From JABWBJ01 sp036507855 (GTDB lineage: Bacteria > Gemmatimonadota > Gemmatimonadetes > Gemmatimonadales > Gemmatimonadaceae), in contig DATCIJ010000027.1 in assembly GCA_036507855.1 (NCBI GenBank), positions 1 to 17,660 on the forward strand: a DNA stretch of 17,660 nucleotides, given 5' to 3'. Positions within the stretch are counted from its first letter, which is position 1. Each line of letters opens with the position of its first letter. The notes under the pieces are model-generated. The model saw nothing but the letters and a program-made list of their open reading frames with translations. It ran no database searches and was not told the origin of the DNA. The position numbers and the translations under genes were made by a program. Of the stretch, positions 7,147-17,075 are shown one piece after another.

Positions 7147-8051
7147 GAGTCGTCCCTTCGCGCCAGGCGCACCGACAACTCGGCCGCAAGCCGTGCGTTA
7201 GCCTCGAGCAGGGCGAGGTTGACGTGTATCGTGCGGCCGCCGGTGGCGCGGCCGAGTTCCGACAGGAGCCATGGCGTCGCGTCCTTGCCACGGATTCCCG
7301 CCTCGCGCGCTCCGGAAAGGGCCGCCGCGATCGCCGTCTCCACAACGTCGCGCTCCAGCGCGGCCCCGGGTGGAGGCTGCTGCACGACCAGAACGGCCGC
7401 CGGATGTCCCAGAGCGCGTTGTGCGCGATACGTCGCCACGATGTCGGCGATGTCGTCCTGACGCGTCGGGACGGGAATGCCCGTGCTCGCGTAGTGGAAC
7501 CCGGGAAACTCGCTCGTTCGATACCCGATCACCGTCACGCCCAGCGTCTCGAGCCGTTCGATGGTGGCCGGAAGATCGAGGACCGACTTGGCGCCGGCGC
7601 ATACGACGATCATAGGCGTGCGCGAGAGCTCGAGCAGGTCGGCGGACTCGTCGAACGCGGGCGTGCGGTGAACGCCGCCAATTCCGCCGGTAGCGAACAC
7701 TTCGATCCCGGCCGAGCGACAGACAAGAAGCGCAGCGGCGACCGTGGTGGCCGCGTCGTGACGTTCGGCGATTGCCACTGACAGGTCGCGGGCCGAAGCC
7801 TTGGACACGCCCCTGCCGCTGAGGAATCGGGACAACTCGTCAGGCGCCAGTCCGGCGACCGCCTGACCGCCGACGACGGCGGTGATCGCCGGCACTGCTC
7901 CGGCTCCACGGATGGCGGCGTCCATGCGCTGCGCCGCCTCGGCGTTGTGTGGTGAAGGGAGTCCCTGGGCGAATACCGAGCTTTCCAGGCCGACGACCGG
8001 CCGGCCGGCGCGAAGCGCCGCCTCAACTACCGGCGCCAGCCTCACCAACAC
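7143..8051 (-). CDS. psuG: pseudouridine-5'-phosphate glycosidase
   Basis: This 302-residue cytoplasmic enzyme reversibly splits pseudouridine 5'-phosphate into uracil and ribose 5-phosphate, the step after pseudouridine kinase in pseudouridine breakdown. The family motifs are present in order: GLESSVFAQGLPSPHN (Glu23), SKASARDL (Lys84), FATGGIGGVHR (119-129), DESADLL (usually DxSADL), VVCAGAKSVLDLPAT with the catalytic Schiff-base lysine at about 155, GKDATPWLL and HVNLALLEANA (Asn278). Length matches the family. The start is GTG at 8051, with no strong ribosome-binding site. No psuK kinase is adjacent. The upstream small gene ends 22 bases before, so the two may share a transcript. Confidence 0.95.
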   Translation of the reverse strand: MLVRLAPVVEAALRAGRPVVGLESSVFAQGLPSPHNAEAAQRMDAAIRGAGAVPAITAVVGGQAVAGLAPDELSRFLSGRGVSKASARDLSVAIAERHDAATTVAAALLVCRSAGIEVFATGGIGGVHRTPAFDESADLLELSRTPMIVVCAGAKSVLDLPATIERLETLGVTVIGYRTSEFPGFHYASTGIPVPTRQDDIADIVATYRAQRALGHPAAVLVVQQPPPGAALERDVVETAIAAALSGAREAGIRGKDATPWLLSELGRATGGRTIHVNLALLEANARLAAELSVRLARRDDS

Positions 8052-8073
8052 GCCGGCGGACGGCGGGCTCGTC

Positions 8074-8307
8074 CTACTTTCCCTCGTCCGTGAATTGCTC
8101 GGCGAGCAGCGTGTCCACTTTCTCGCGCTCGCCCGAAGTATGGTCCCAGATAGCGAGAATCTTGATACGCTCGCCAGCCCAGGCGTCGAATGACTTCACC
8201 GAGCCCTTCGGGAACTTGATCTCGTGCCCATCCTCGAAGCGCAGCACGATTTCGGGGTACTTCTCGTTCTTGTACTGCTTGCGGAGCTTTTTCGGGGGCG
8301 TGGGCAT
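8074..8307 (-). CDS. small hypothetical protein, 77 aa
   Basis: This is a short, charged protein (begins MPTPPKKLRKQYKNEKYPE, then VLRFEDGHEIKFPKG and ERIKILAIWDHTSGE), possibly a small beta-rich fold. I do not recognise a family. ATG at 8307 is chosen because the in-frame extension to 8349 only translates the 7-base repeat tract upstream into a biased peptide. It lies 22 bases before psuG on the same strand. Codon use matches the neighbouring chromosomal genes, which supports it being real. Confidence 0.65.
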   Translation of the reverse strand: MPTPPKKLRKQYKNEKYPEIVLRFEDGHEIKFPKGSVKSFDAWAGERIKILAIWDHTSGEREKVDTLLAEQFTDEGK

Positions 8308-8310
8308 GAA

Positions 8311-8346
8311 ACCAGATGGAAGATGTGAGATGGGAGATCTGAGATG
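8311..8346 (-). repeat. degenerate 7-base tandem repeat, unit CATCTCN
   Basis: Read on the minus strand this is five consecutive 7-mers: CATCTCA, GATCTCC, CATCTCA, CATCTTC and CATCTGG. It lies directly upstream of the small gene's ATG and between it and the aminotransferase stop. The function is unknown. Confidence 0.85.
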
Positions 8347-8374
8347 CACCTACTACGCTAACAGGCGGGCGTTG

Positions 8375-9571
8375 TTACGTCACCACGGACGACCTGCCCT
8401 CATGCGTTGACCAGGCGCCGGTAGCGAGTATCTCATCGATGGCGGAGACGGCGTCCTCCAGCTCGTCATCGCGCGTATAGAAGTGGGGCGCGACGCGAAT
8501 TCCCGCCCCCGGCCGGAAGTCAACCAGGATGTTACGGTCGAGCAGGCATTGGGCGACCTCGTTCGCGTGCGGTACGTCGAACGCGACGGTCCCACCCCGG
8601 CGCACTGGATCGCGGGGCGCGTGGAGTCGGAAGCCTCGCGCGTCTGCCAGTTCCACCAGGCGCGACGTCTGCCGGACGCTCTTTGCCCGGATCGCGTCGA
8701 TCCCGGCGCTTTGCACCAACCGCGGACCCTCGATCGCCGCGTAGATCGAGGGAATGGCCGGGGTGCCGCCCAACCAGCGGTAGGCGCTGTCCACATACTC
8801 CATGTCGGGCTCGAACCCGAATGGTCGCGCGTGCGCCAGCCAGCCCGTGAGTGAGGGCTCGAGCCGCTCGGTCATGCCAGGAGTTGCGTAGAGGAAGCAA
8901 CCGCCGGGTCCACCGCAAAGCCATTTCAGCACGCCGCCGGTCAGGAAGTCAGCCCCGATCGCCTTGACGTCGACCGGCATCACGCCCACCGAATGAAAGG
9001 CATCGAGCGAAACGATGGCGCCGGAGCCGTGGGCATGGCGCACGATCCTCGCGACGTCCACGATGTGGGCCGACTTGAACAGCACATGCGATATCGCCAC
9101 CAGCGCCGTTCGCTCGTCGATGGCGGCGCACAATGCGTCCTCGTCGACGCCAACCCCATCCTCCGAAGGCACCACCACCACCTCGGCGCCGAGCCGCGTG
9201 GCCAGGGCGTCGTAGACGTACCGCACCGACGGAAAGTCGAGCGCGGTCATGACGATCCGGTTCCGCGGCGGACGATAGGGCACGGCCGACAGTATCGTGG
9301 CCTGCGCCAGTGTGACGTTAGGCACCATGACGATTTCACGCGGACCGGCGCCGATGAGCGGGGCGATGACATCACCGACCGCGCCGGGCATTTCCCACCA
9401 TTCCCTGGCCCAGGCGCGGACCCCGTGTTCCGCCCAGGCGTCGGCGTACTCAGCCAGCCGGTCCCGGACGCCACGCGGCATGGCCCCGAGTGAGTTCGAT
9501 ACCAGGTAGTTGGTGTGGTCGAGGATCGGGAACTCGCCACGAAACGCCAGCAGCGGATCGTTCTCGCTCAT
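8375..9571 (-). CDS. PLP-dependent aminotransferase class V, kynureninase-like
   Basis: The protein has 398 residues of PLP fold type I. The motifs run in the kynureninase order: TNYLVSNSLGAMP near residues 20-32 (compare YLxGNSLG), SHVLFKSAHI at 151-160, the PLP-ring Asp180 in VSLDAFHSVGVMPVDV, and the Schiff-base lysine, most likely Lys206, in GGVLKWLCGGPGG. A C-terminal IRVAPHFYTRDDEL matches the substrate-side segment. Known relatives include kynureninase, which cleaves kynurenine to anthranilate and alanine, and class V lyases or desulfurases. Without kynA or kynB nearby, kynureninase activity is only a possibility. The start is ATG at 9571. It is transcribed away from the VOC gene across a 133-base divergent spacer. 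Confidence 0.85.
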   Translation of the reverse strand: MSENDPLLAFRGEFPILDHTNYLVSNSLGAMPRGVRDRLAEYADAWAEHGVRAWAREWWEMPGAVGDVIAPLIGAGPREIVMVPNVTLAQATILSAVPYRPPRNRIVMTALDFPSVRYVYDALATRLGAEVVVVPSEDGVGVDEDALCAAIDERTALVAISHVLFKSAHIVDVARIVRHAHGSGAIVSLDAFHSVGVMPVDVKAIGADFLTGGVLKWLCGGPGGCFLYATPGMTERLEPSLTGWLAHARPFGFEPDMEYVDSAYRWLGGTPAIPSIYAAIEGPRLVQSAGIDAIRAKSVRQTSRLVELADARGFRLHAPRDPVRRGGTVAFDVPHANEVAQCLLDRNILVDFRPGAGIRVAPHFYTRDDELEDAVSAIDEILATGAWSTHEGRSSVVT

Positions 9572-9590
9572 GGGGTGAAGCTACAGGGTT

Positions 9591-9628
9591 CTGCGAGCCT
9601 GCGCTCCTGCCCGCTGCCCGCTGCCCGC
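9591..9628. repeat. degenerate 7-base tandem repeat, unit TGCCCGC
   Basis: Three exact units TGCCCGC stand at 9608-9614, 9615-9621 and 9622-9628, preceded by weaker copies (CTGCGAG, CCTGCGC). The tract lies in the divergent spacer between the aminotransferase and the VOC gene. Confidence 0.85.
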
Positions 9629-9704
9629 GAACTCCGACACTTTCTGGATGCAGCTCCCACGTGCAATGTTCTCCGGCCCGTCAGACATCTCCGGAGATCG
9701 CACC

Positions 9705-10100
9705 ATGCCGCCCATCACCGTTCAGAAGGTCACCGCCGTACTGGCCGTTGAGACTGTCGAGGGAAGCCTCGATTTCTGGGAGCGCCGGCTCGGATTCGAG
9801 CGCACCGTGGCCGTGCCTCACGAGAACGCCATCGGCTTCGTGATTCTGGTGAAGGATGGAGTTGAAGTCATGCTGCAGAGCGTCCCCAGTATTCTCGCCG
9901 ACCTGGGCGCCAACACCGGCGAGGTGAATGGTCGGTCGGCGGCGCTGTTCATCGAAGTGGCCGACCTCGGTGCGGTGGAGCAGGCGCTCGCCGGCTATCC
10001 CATCGAGATGCCGCGGCGGACGACGTTCTACGGCATGCACGAGATCGGTGTGCGGGAACCGGGCGGGCATTTCATCGTGTTCGCGCAACCCTCGGCCTGA
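9705..10100 (+). CDS. VOC-superfamily (glyoxalase/bleomycin-resistance-like) protein
   Basis: This 131-residue single-module protein has paired beta-alpha-beta-beta-beta units. The first is VQKVTAVLAVETVEGSLDFWERRLGF, the typical opening, and the second ends GMHEIGVREPGGHFIVFAQ, where the family usually has a metal-ligand Glu and DPGGH. VOC proteins act as lyases, dioxygenases or drug-binding proteins, generally as dimers; the substrate is not predictable here. I chose ATG at 9705 because CGGAGA lies about eight bases upstream. Upstream in-frame Met codons at 9648 and 9666 would add an unrelated leader. Its stop is five bases from the stop of the convergent M20 gene. Confidence 0.85.
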   Translation: MPPITVQKVTAVLAVETVEGSLDFWERRLGFERTVAVPHENAIGFVILVKDGVEVMLQSVPSILADLGANTGEVNGRSAALFIEVADLGAVEQALAGYPIEMPRRTTFYGMHEIGVREPGGHFIVFAQPSA

Positions 10101-10105
10101 CGCGC

Positions 10106-11149
10106 TCAGTCGCGCAAGCGGGCGACGGCCAGAGCCGCCAATCGCACGTACGCGTCGACCGCTCGCTCGAGTTCGGCGACGCTCACGTGCTCGTGGTCCG
10201 TGTGCGCGACGTGCACGGATCCCGGTCCGAAGAGGTATGGCGTCCCCCAGTTCGTCAGTGCGGGCAAATCGGTGGCGAACGCCGCCACCGATGTCGGGAA
10301 ACCATCGATCGCCGTCAGCCGCACCGGCGGGACCGTGACGCCTTGTTCCATGCTCGCGCGCCCCGCGACCCATCGCTCGAACAGGGGAATGACTTCCTCC
10401 GCCGGAGTCACCAGTCGCGCCATGAGGCGCGCCTCGGCGGCTGGAGCGATGACGTTGTCGGCCACGCCTCCGGAGATCGCGCCAATGTTCACCGTGGTGG
10501 GGCCGAGGACCGGATCCGACGGAAGCGGCAGCCGCGCGAGATCAGACAGGAGCGCCACCAGCCGGGAAATGGCGGAATCACCCAGCTCGGGGTAGGCGGA
10601 ATGCGCCGCGCGACCCGTGGTGCGCACCACGACCCGCATCGCACCCTTCGTGCCTAACGCCAAGGTGCTCTCGGTAGGCTCGCCGTTGATGAGCACGCGC
10701 GGTCGCGAGGGAAGGTTGGCCGCTGCCCACTGGTTTGCGGCGCGAGCGCCGTCGTGCGTGGTCTCCTCACCCACGACGAACAGGAGGGCCACCGCCACAC
10801 CGCGCGTCCGCAAGTACTCCGCGGCGAACAACATCGAAGCCGCGATTCCCTTCGCGTCACATGCGCCGCGTCCCGAGAGGCGATCACCATCCAGCACCGG
10901 CGGCAGAAACGGAGGAACGGTATCGAGGTGCGTGGAGAACGTGACGTCCGGATCGGATTGCCAGCGCGCCAGGAGGCAGTCTCGACCGCTGGAGACCGGA
11001 ATCCGCACCACCGGCCAGCCCCGCGATTCGAGGAGGGCGGCCATCGCGTCGATGATGCGCGCCTCGCTTCCGGTCGTTGAGTCGATCGACATCAGCATCC
11101 GGGCGATTTCGACCGGTGACTGGCCCAATGGCGTTGTCGGCAGTGGCAT
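10106..11149 (-). CDS. M20 family metallohydrolase (ArgE/DapE/ACY1-like)
   Basis: The protein has 347 residues from the chosen start. Two-metal amidohydrolase motifs are all present: His74 in STHLDTVPP, the bridging Asp98 in GRGACDAKG, Glu128 and Glu129 in VVGEETTHDG, Glu157 in NGEPTES, and a C-terminal His in HTDHEH. A dimerisation (lid) domain lies in the middle (AAHSAYPELGDSAI). The family removes acyl groups or succinyl groups from amino acids, or cleaves dipeptides, in the cytoplasm. Which substrate applies here is not visible. The frame extends to 11254, but ATG at 11149 gives the usual family length; the extra 35 residues look like translated spacer. The upstream region is shared divergently with the deacetylase. 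Confidence 0.88.
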   Translation of the reverse strand: MPLPTTPLGQSPVEIARMLMSIDSTTGSEARIIDAMAALLESRGWPVVRIPVSSGRDCLLARWQSDPDVTFSTHLDTVPPFLPPVLDGDRLSGRGACDAKGIAASMLFAAEYLRTRGVAVALLFVVGEETTHDGARAANQWAAANLPSRPRVLINGEPTESTLALGTKGAMRVVVRTTGRAAHSAYPELGDSAISRLVALLSDLARLPLPSDPVLGPTTVNIGAISGGVADNVIAPAAEARLMARLVTPAEEVIPLFERWVAGRASMEQGVTVPPVRLTAIDGFPTSVAAFATDLPALTNWGTPYLFGPGSVHVAHTDHEHVSVAELERAVDAYVRLAALAVARLRD

Positions 11150-11282
11150 GCAGGCCGGAGAGAGGTAAGGTGGGTCTCGCGGGATCGACCCCGCAGTGAC
11201 AAGATCCCCTGGACGGCAGCTCGCCGTCTGTGTCGGAAGCTCGTCGACGATCATGAGTCGTCAAGCATCGCCTCAACTCCTC

Positions 11283-11310
11283 TTTGCGCCTTGCGCTTTG
11301 CGCATTGCGC
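11283..11310 (+). repeat. degenerate 7-base tandem repeat, unit NTTGCGC
   Basis: Four consecutive 7-mers, TTTGCGC, CTTGCGC, TTTGCGC and ATTGCGC, differ only in the first base. They end 15 bases before the deacetylase ATG, in the divergent spacer shared with the M20 gene. Confidence 0.9.
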
Positions 11311-11325
11311 TCGCCCCCACTCACC

Positions 11326-12282
11326 ATGCGCTCCGCAATTCTCCTGACAGCCGCGCTGCTTGTTACCACGCGCACGCACTCTCAAGCCCAGACCCCAACC
11401 CGCCGACCCGCGTGGGAATGGTCGGAGGACAGCATCAGGAAAGTCGTGGGGGCGGTCCGAGCGGGACGGAGCTTACAGCCCAAACAGTGGCCCGGCGGTG
11501 CGCGCGTCGCTGTCCTGCTTTCGTTCGACGTCGACAACGAATCGGTGTCGCTGCGATTCGGCGAGCCCACGGTCGGGGCGCTTTCCCAGGGTGAGTACGG
11601 GGCACGGGTCGCGCTGGGCCGCGTCGTGAACCTGCTCGATCGCCAGCGCATCCCGGCATCGTTCTTCATCCCGGCCGTCAGCCTGATGCTGCATCCGGAG
11701 ATGGCCGACGTGATCAAGGCGTCAGGCAGGCACGAGTTCGCGGTTCATGGCTGGATCCACGAGATGAACACGCAAGTCCCGGCTGATGTCGAGCGCGATC
11801 TGGTGCGGCGGGCGTTCGAGTACCTGACGCGAGTCACGGGAACGAAGCCGGCCGGCTATCGCGCGCCATCATGGAACTTCTCGCCGGCCACGCTCTCGAT
11901 CATCCGTGAACTGGGCTTCACGTACGAGAGTTCAATGATGTCCGACGACCGTCCGTACGAGTTGCTGCAGGATGGACAGCCGACCGGAATCGTCGAGATC
12001 CCCGTGGAGTGGATTCTCGATGATGCTCCACTCTTCAACGTACAGGGAGCGAACTACGCGTCACCGCGCGAAGTGGCTCAGGTCTGGATCGACGAGTTCG
12101 ACAAAGCGTGGGAAGAGGGTACGATGTTCGTGCTGACGATGCATCCGCACATCAGCGGTCACCGCTCGCGGATTGTCGCGCTGGAGCTGCTGCTGGCTCA
12201 CATCCGCGGCAAGGGAAACGTCTGGTTTGCCACACACCGTCAGGCGGCGGAGTACGTGAAGCAACAAGCAGGAATGAAATGA
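11326..12282 (+). CDS. exported polysaccharide deacetylase (NodB/PuuE-like)
   Basis: The protein has 318 residues. Residues 1-22 are a signal peptide (MRSAILLTAALLVTT, cleavage near SQAQ), so it acts outside the cytoplasm. The NodB-type metal-site motifs are SFDVDNES (Asp68, Asp70), HGWIHE (His131, His135), GYRAPSW (Arg169) and TMHPHISGHRSR (His263/265). The spacing and the phrase WPGGARVAVLLSFDVDNE resemble the PuuE/HpPgdA branch, which includes peptidoglycan deacetylase-like and cyclic-amide-hydrolysing members. Cell-wall or polysaccharide N-deacetylation is likely; the exact substrate is open. The start is ATG at 11326; an in-frame TTG at 11284 would translate the 7-base repeat tract and is rejected. 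The stop lies three bases from that of the convergent small gene. Confidence 0.88.
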   Translation: MRSAILLTAALLVTTRTHSQAQTPTRRPAWEWSEDSIRKVVGAVRAGRSLQPKQWPGGARVAVLLSFDVDNESVSLRFGEPTVGALSQGEYGARVALGRVVNLLDRQRIPASFFIPAVSLMLHPEMADVIKASGRHEFAVHGWIHEMNTQVPADVERDLVRRAFEYLTRVTGTKPAGYRAPSWNFSPATLSIIRELGFTYESSMMSDDRPYELLQDGQPTGIVEIPVEWILDDAPLFNVQGANYASPREVAQVWIDEFDKAWEEGTMFVLTMHPHISGHRSRIVALELLLAHIRGKGNVWFATHRQAAEYVKQQAGMK

Positions 12283-12285
12283 CCT

Positions 12286-12561
12286 CTACTTCAGGAATCT
12301 CCCAGCCAGCTGCTCAAGGCGCTCATCACCATCCTTGACGGCCTGGCGTCGGATCGCCTCGACATGTGCGCGCAGCGCCGCGTCGCCCCAGTAATAGCCC
12401 GTGGCCTGTTCCGCGTCACCGGTCACCCCATCGCGCGCGGCTTCCAGCAGCGCCTTCGCCGCGGCGGCATCGAATCCGGGGTCGTCGCGCGGCGGCAGGT
12501 CGAACTCGCGCCGGGGGCGACCAGATTCGTCGCGATCATCGTCAACGAACGCGCGTGACAT
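12286..12561 (-). CDS. small hypothetical acidic protein, 91 aa
   Basis: A short protein with a disordered, charged N-terminus (DDDRDESGRPRREFDLPP), then helical segments (AAAAKALLEAARDG, GDAALRAHVEAIRRQ, ERLEQLAGRFL). No family is recognised. No signal or membrane segment is seen. The ATG at 12561 lacks a clear ribosome-binding site. It converges tightly with the deacetylase, and its 5' side is shared with the aconitase gene through a long 7-base repeat tract. The amphipathic helices and the neat tail-to-tail packing argue for a real gene. Confidence 0.7.
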   Translation of the reverse strand: MSRAFVDDDRDESGRPRREFDLPPRDDPGFDAAAAKALLEAARDGVTGDAEQATGYYWGDAALRAHVEAIRRQAVKDGDERLEQLAGRFLK

Positions 12562-12571
12562 GGGAGAGATG

Positions 12572-12651
12572 CTGAGGGCTGGGTGCGGACGGCTTACTGG
12601 CTGAGAGCTTGTTGCTGGTGCTGGTTGCTGGTCGCTGATCGCTGATCGCTG
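12572..12651. repeat. degenerate 7-base tandem repeat tract upstream of acnA
   Basis: The clear core is 12611-12651: GTTGCTG, GTGCTG (one base short), GTTGCTG, GTCGCTG, ATCGCTG, ATCGCTG. Weaker heptads such as CTGAGGG and CTGGGTG extend leftward to 12572. It fills most of the divergent spacer between the small hypothetical gene and acnA. Confidence 0.85.
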
Positions 12652-12701
12652 ACTCGTCCCGTTACATTACTTGTCAGCTCGATCACCTGACGCAAGATGC
12701 G

Positions 12702-15475
<2,774 letters not shown>

Positions 15476-15479
<4 letters not shown>

Positions 15480-16366
15480 ATGCCTGCCTGATCGCCAACC
15501 CCGCGGCCGGTCGCGGCCGCGGGGCTCGCCGTCTTCCGCGGGTCCGGGAGGCGCTCGCCGCCGCCGGCATTCACGACGTCCGGCTGACGCGCGGTCCGGG
15601 CGACGAGCGCGACCTGGCGGTGCGGGCTGCGGCTGACGGCATCGATACCATCGTTGCGTTAGGCGGTGACGGGACCTGGGGCAACGTGGCGCGGGGAATC
15701 ATCGACTCCGGACGCGATGCCAGGCTCGTTCCCATCGCGGCCGGGACCGGAAACGACTTTCCTCACGCCCTTCAGCTCCCGGCCGATGACCCGGTCGCCA
15801 TGGCGCGCATCGCGGCGGGCAACGCGTCGGTGCGTGTCGACCTGGGTTGGGCGAATGACATCGCGTTTCTGAACGTCGCGGGCCTTGGCCTGGAGACCGA
15901 GGTGCTACGCTCGGCGCGACGCGTACGTGCCTTCAGTGGAGCGATGGTCTACGTGGCGGCGGCACTTCCGTTGTTGCGCTCGTATCCCGGCCTCCAGGCG
16001 TCCATCCAGTTCGAGGATGAGCCGGCAAGCCCGGTCCTTCCGTTCTGCGCGATTGTCGCCTCGAACGGGCCGCGGTTTGGCGGCGGCTTTCGCGTTGCGC
16101 CCGGGGCCACGGTCACCGACGGGAAGATCGACCTGATTTCGGTCCAGGACGCTACCTCGTGGCGGCGATTGCAGCTCTTCGTTCGGGCCAGGCTGGGTAC
16201 ACATATCGGCCAGCCGGAGGTTGAGCGTCGGTCCGCAACGAGGCTGACGATTCAGTTCACCGAGCCGCCCCTGCTCGACGCCGACGGGGAACTCCACACG
16301 CTGCGCTCGACGGAGCTCCGAGTGCGAGTTGATCCAGGTGCGATCCGAGTTGGAGTGGACGGATGA
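15476..16366 (+). CDS. diacylglycerol/lipid kinase family protein (YegS/DagK-like)
   Basis: This 296-residue soluble lipid kinase has the DAGK catalytic domain. The N-terminal ANPAAGRGRG precedes the nucleotide-binding VALGGDGTWGNV (Gly63-Thr67; the usual Glu of GGDGTxxE is Gly-Asn here). GTGNDFPHAL follows at about 90-99, then the GLGLETEV and NGPRFGGGFRVAPGATVTDGKID blocks, and a C-terminal LDADGEL typical of the family. These enzymes phosphorylate diacylglycerol or related lipids at the inner membrane face. The start is TTG at 15476, inside the acnA stop (TTGA), so translation is likely coupled. No close functional link to aconitase is known to me. Confidence 0.9.
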
Positions 16367-16420
16367 CACCACTTCCGCCATCCCGCATCCCGCCAGCATC
16401 TTTCGTTCTTCAAGATTTTC

Positions 16421-16425
16421 AGGAG
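16421..16425 (+). promoter_or_regulatory. ribosome-binding site AGGAG deciding the peroxiredoxin start
   Basis: AGGAG lies five bases before ATG 16431 and is one of the few canonical sites in the window. It fixes the start of the peroxiredoxin at the Met that opens a signal peptide and rules out the in-frame Met at 16329 inside the preceding gene. Confidence 0.8.
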
Positions 16426-16430
16426 CGCTG

Positions 16431-17030
16431 ATGACTCACTCTCGTTGGGCCACGTTGGTCGCCGCCGCTCTCATCGGCGTCCCCCTCGCCGCCCACACCC
16501 AGCAGCCCGCGCCGCCGCCCGAAGTCGGGCCAAAGGTCGGCGAGATGGCGCCGGACTTCGAGTTCACCGGAATCACGCGGTACGGGAAGCTCGCCAACGC
16601 GCACAAGCTGTCGGACTTCCGCGGCCAGACCGTCGTTCTCGCCTTCTTCCCGAAAGCGCGAACGCGTGGTTGAACGGTCCAAATGGAGGCGTACCGTGAT
16701 CAGTATGCCACGATCTTCAACAACGGACGCGGTGTCGTCGTGCTCGGGATCAGTGTCGACCCCGACACCACACTCATCAACTGGTTCCGCGAGCTCGAGA
16801 CGCCCGTCATGGTCATGGGCGATACGGACGCGAGAGTGAGCCGGATGTACCAGGCACATAATGAAACCAGCAAGACGAACAGCCGGCATCTGTACGTGAT
16901 CGACAAAACCGGGCGAGTCACCTACAAGACCCTCCCCTTCCGCGTCATGGCGCAGGATGCCTACACCGAGCTGGAGAACGAAATCGATAAACTCAACCCG
17001 CCACCCAATCCGCCGGGCGGCACGCCCTGA
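16431..17030 (+). CDS. exported peroxiredoxin, candidate selenoprotein (in-frame TGA at Sec81)
   Basis: This is an AhpC/TSA-type thiol peroxidase, 199 residues if TGA 16671-16673 is read as selenocysteine. Residues 1-21 form a signal peptide (WATLVAAALIGVPLAA), so the enzyme should work in the periplasm against peroxides. VGEMAPDFEF at 36-45 and LSDFRGQTVVLAFFPKART at 60-78 are classic peroxiredoxin strands. The active site reads P74-K-A-R-T78-R-G-[TGA]81, exactly PxxxTxxC with the peroxidatic Cys codon replaced. The frame continues without shift into TVQMEAYRDQY, GISVDPDTTLINWF and SRHLYVIDKTGRVTY, all standard fold segments. No Cys occurs anywhere else, so Sec would be the only redox residue (1-Cys type). 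A SECIS-like hairpin follows. The alternative is a point mutation making a pseudogene. Confidence 0.85.
16669..16721 (+). promoter_or_regulatory. candidate bacterial SECIS hairpin
   Basis: The RNA can fold with GUUGAA (16669-16674, containing the UGA) paired to UUCAAC (16716-16721). Then GGUC (16676-16679) pairs with GAUC (16712-16715), leaving one bulged C. An asymmetric internal loop follows. Last comes a 7-base-pair upper stem GGCGUAC (16688-16694) with GUAUGCC (16703-16709), closing an 8-base loop CGUGAUCA. The loop starts 21 bases after the UGA and has G as its second base followed by U. This fits known bacterial SECIS rules: a G in the first two loop bases and a UGA-to-loop distance of about 16-37. 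SelB would bind here. Confidence 0.7.
16671..16673 (+). other. TGA codon at the peroxidatic position (proposed selenocysteine)
   Basis: TGA lies in the same frame as both flanking coding segments and takes the place of the TGC/TGT expected after PKARTRG. Nothing else in the frame is disturbed over 120 downstream codons, which favours recoding over decay. Confidence 0.8.
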
Positions 17031-17037
17031 ATGCACA

Positions 17038-17064
17038 GTCGCCCCGGCCTTGCGCCGGGGCGAC
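17038..17064 (+). terminator. hairpin after the peroxiredoxin gene
   Basis: GTCGCCCCGGC (17038-17048) pairs perfectly with GCCGGGGCGAC (17054-17064) over 11 base pairs around a CTTGC loop, eight bases after the stop. There is no T-run afterwards, so it may be an attenuating or mRNA-protecting hairpin and not a full intrinsic terminator. Confidence 0.6.
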
Positions 17065-17075
17065 GTGTCTCTGGA

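Noticed and set aside
11165..11195. tRNA-like T-arm (CGCGGGATCGACCCCGCAG)
   Set aside because: Only a short hairpin with GATCGA; no acceptor, D or anticodon arm can be fitted around it.
16683..17030. Separate 115-residue gene starting at ATG 16683
   Set aside because: It is the in-frame continuation of the peroxiredoxin after the TGA, starts in mid-fold and has no ribosome-binding site of its own.
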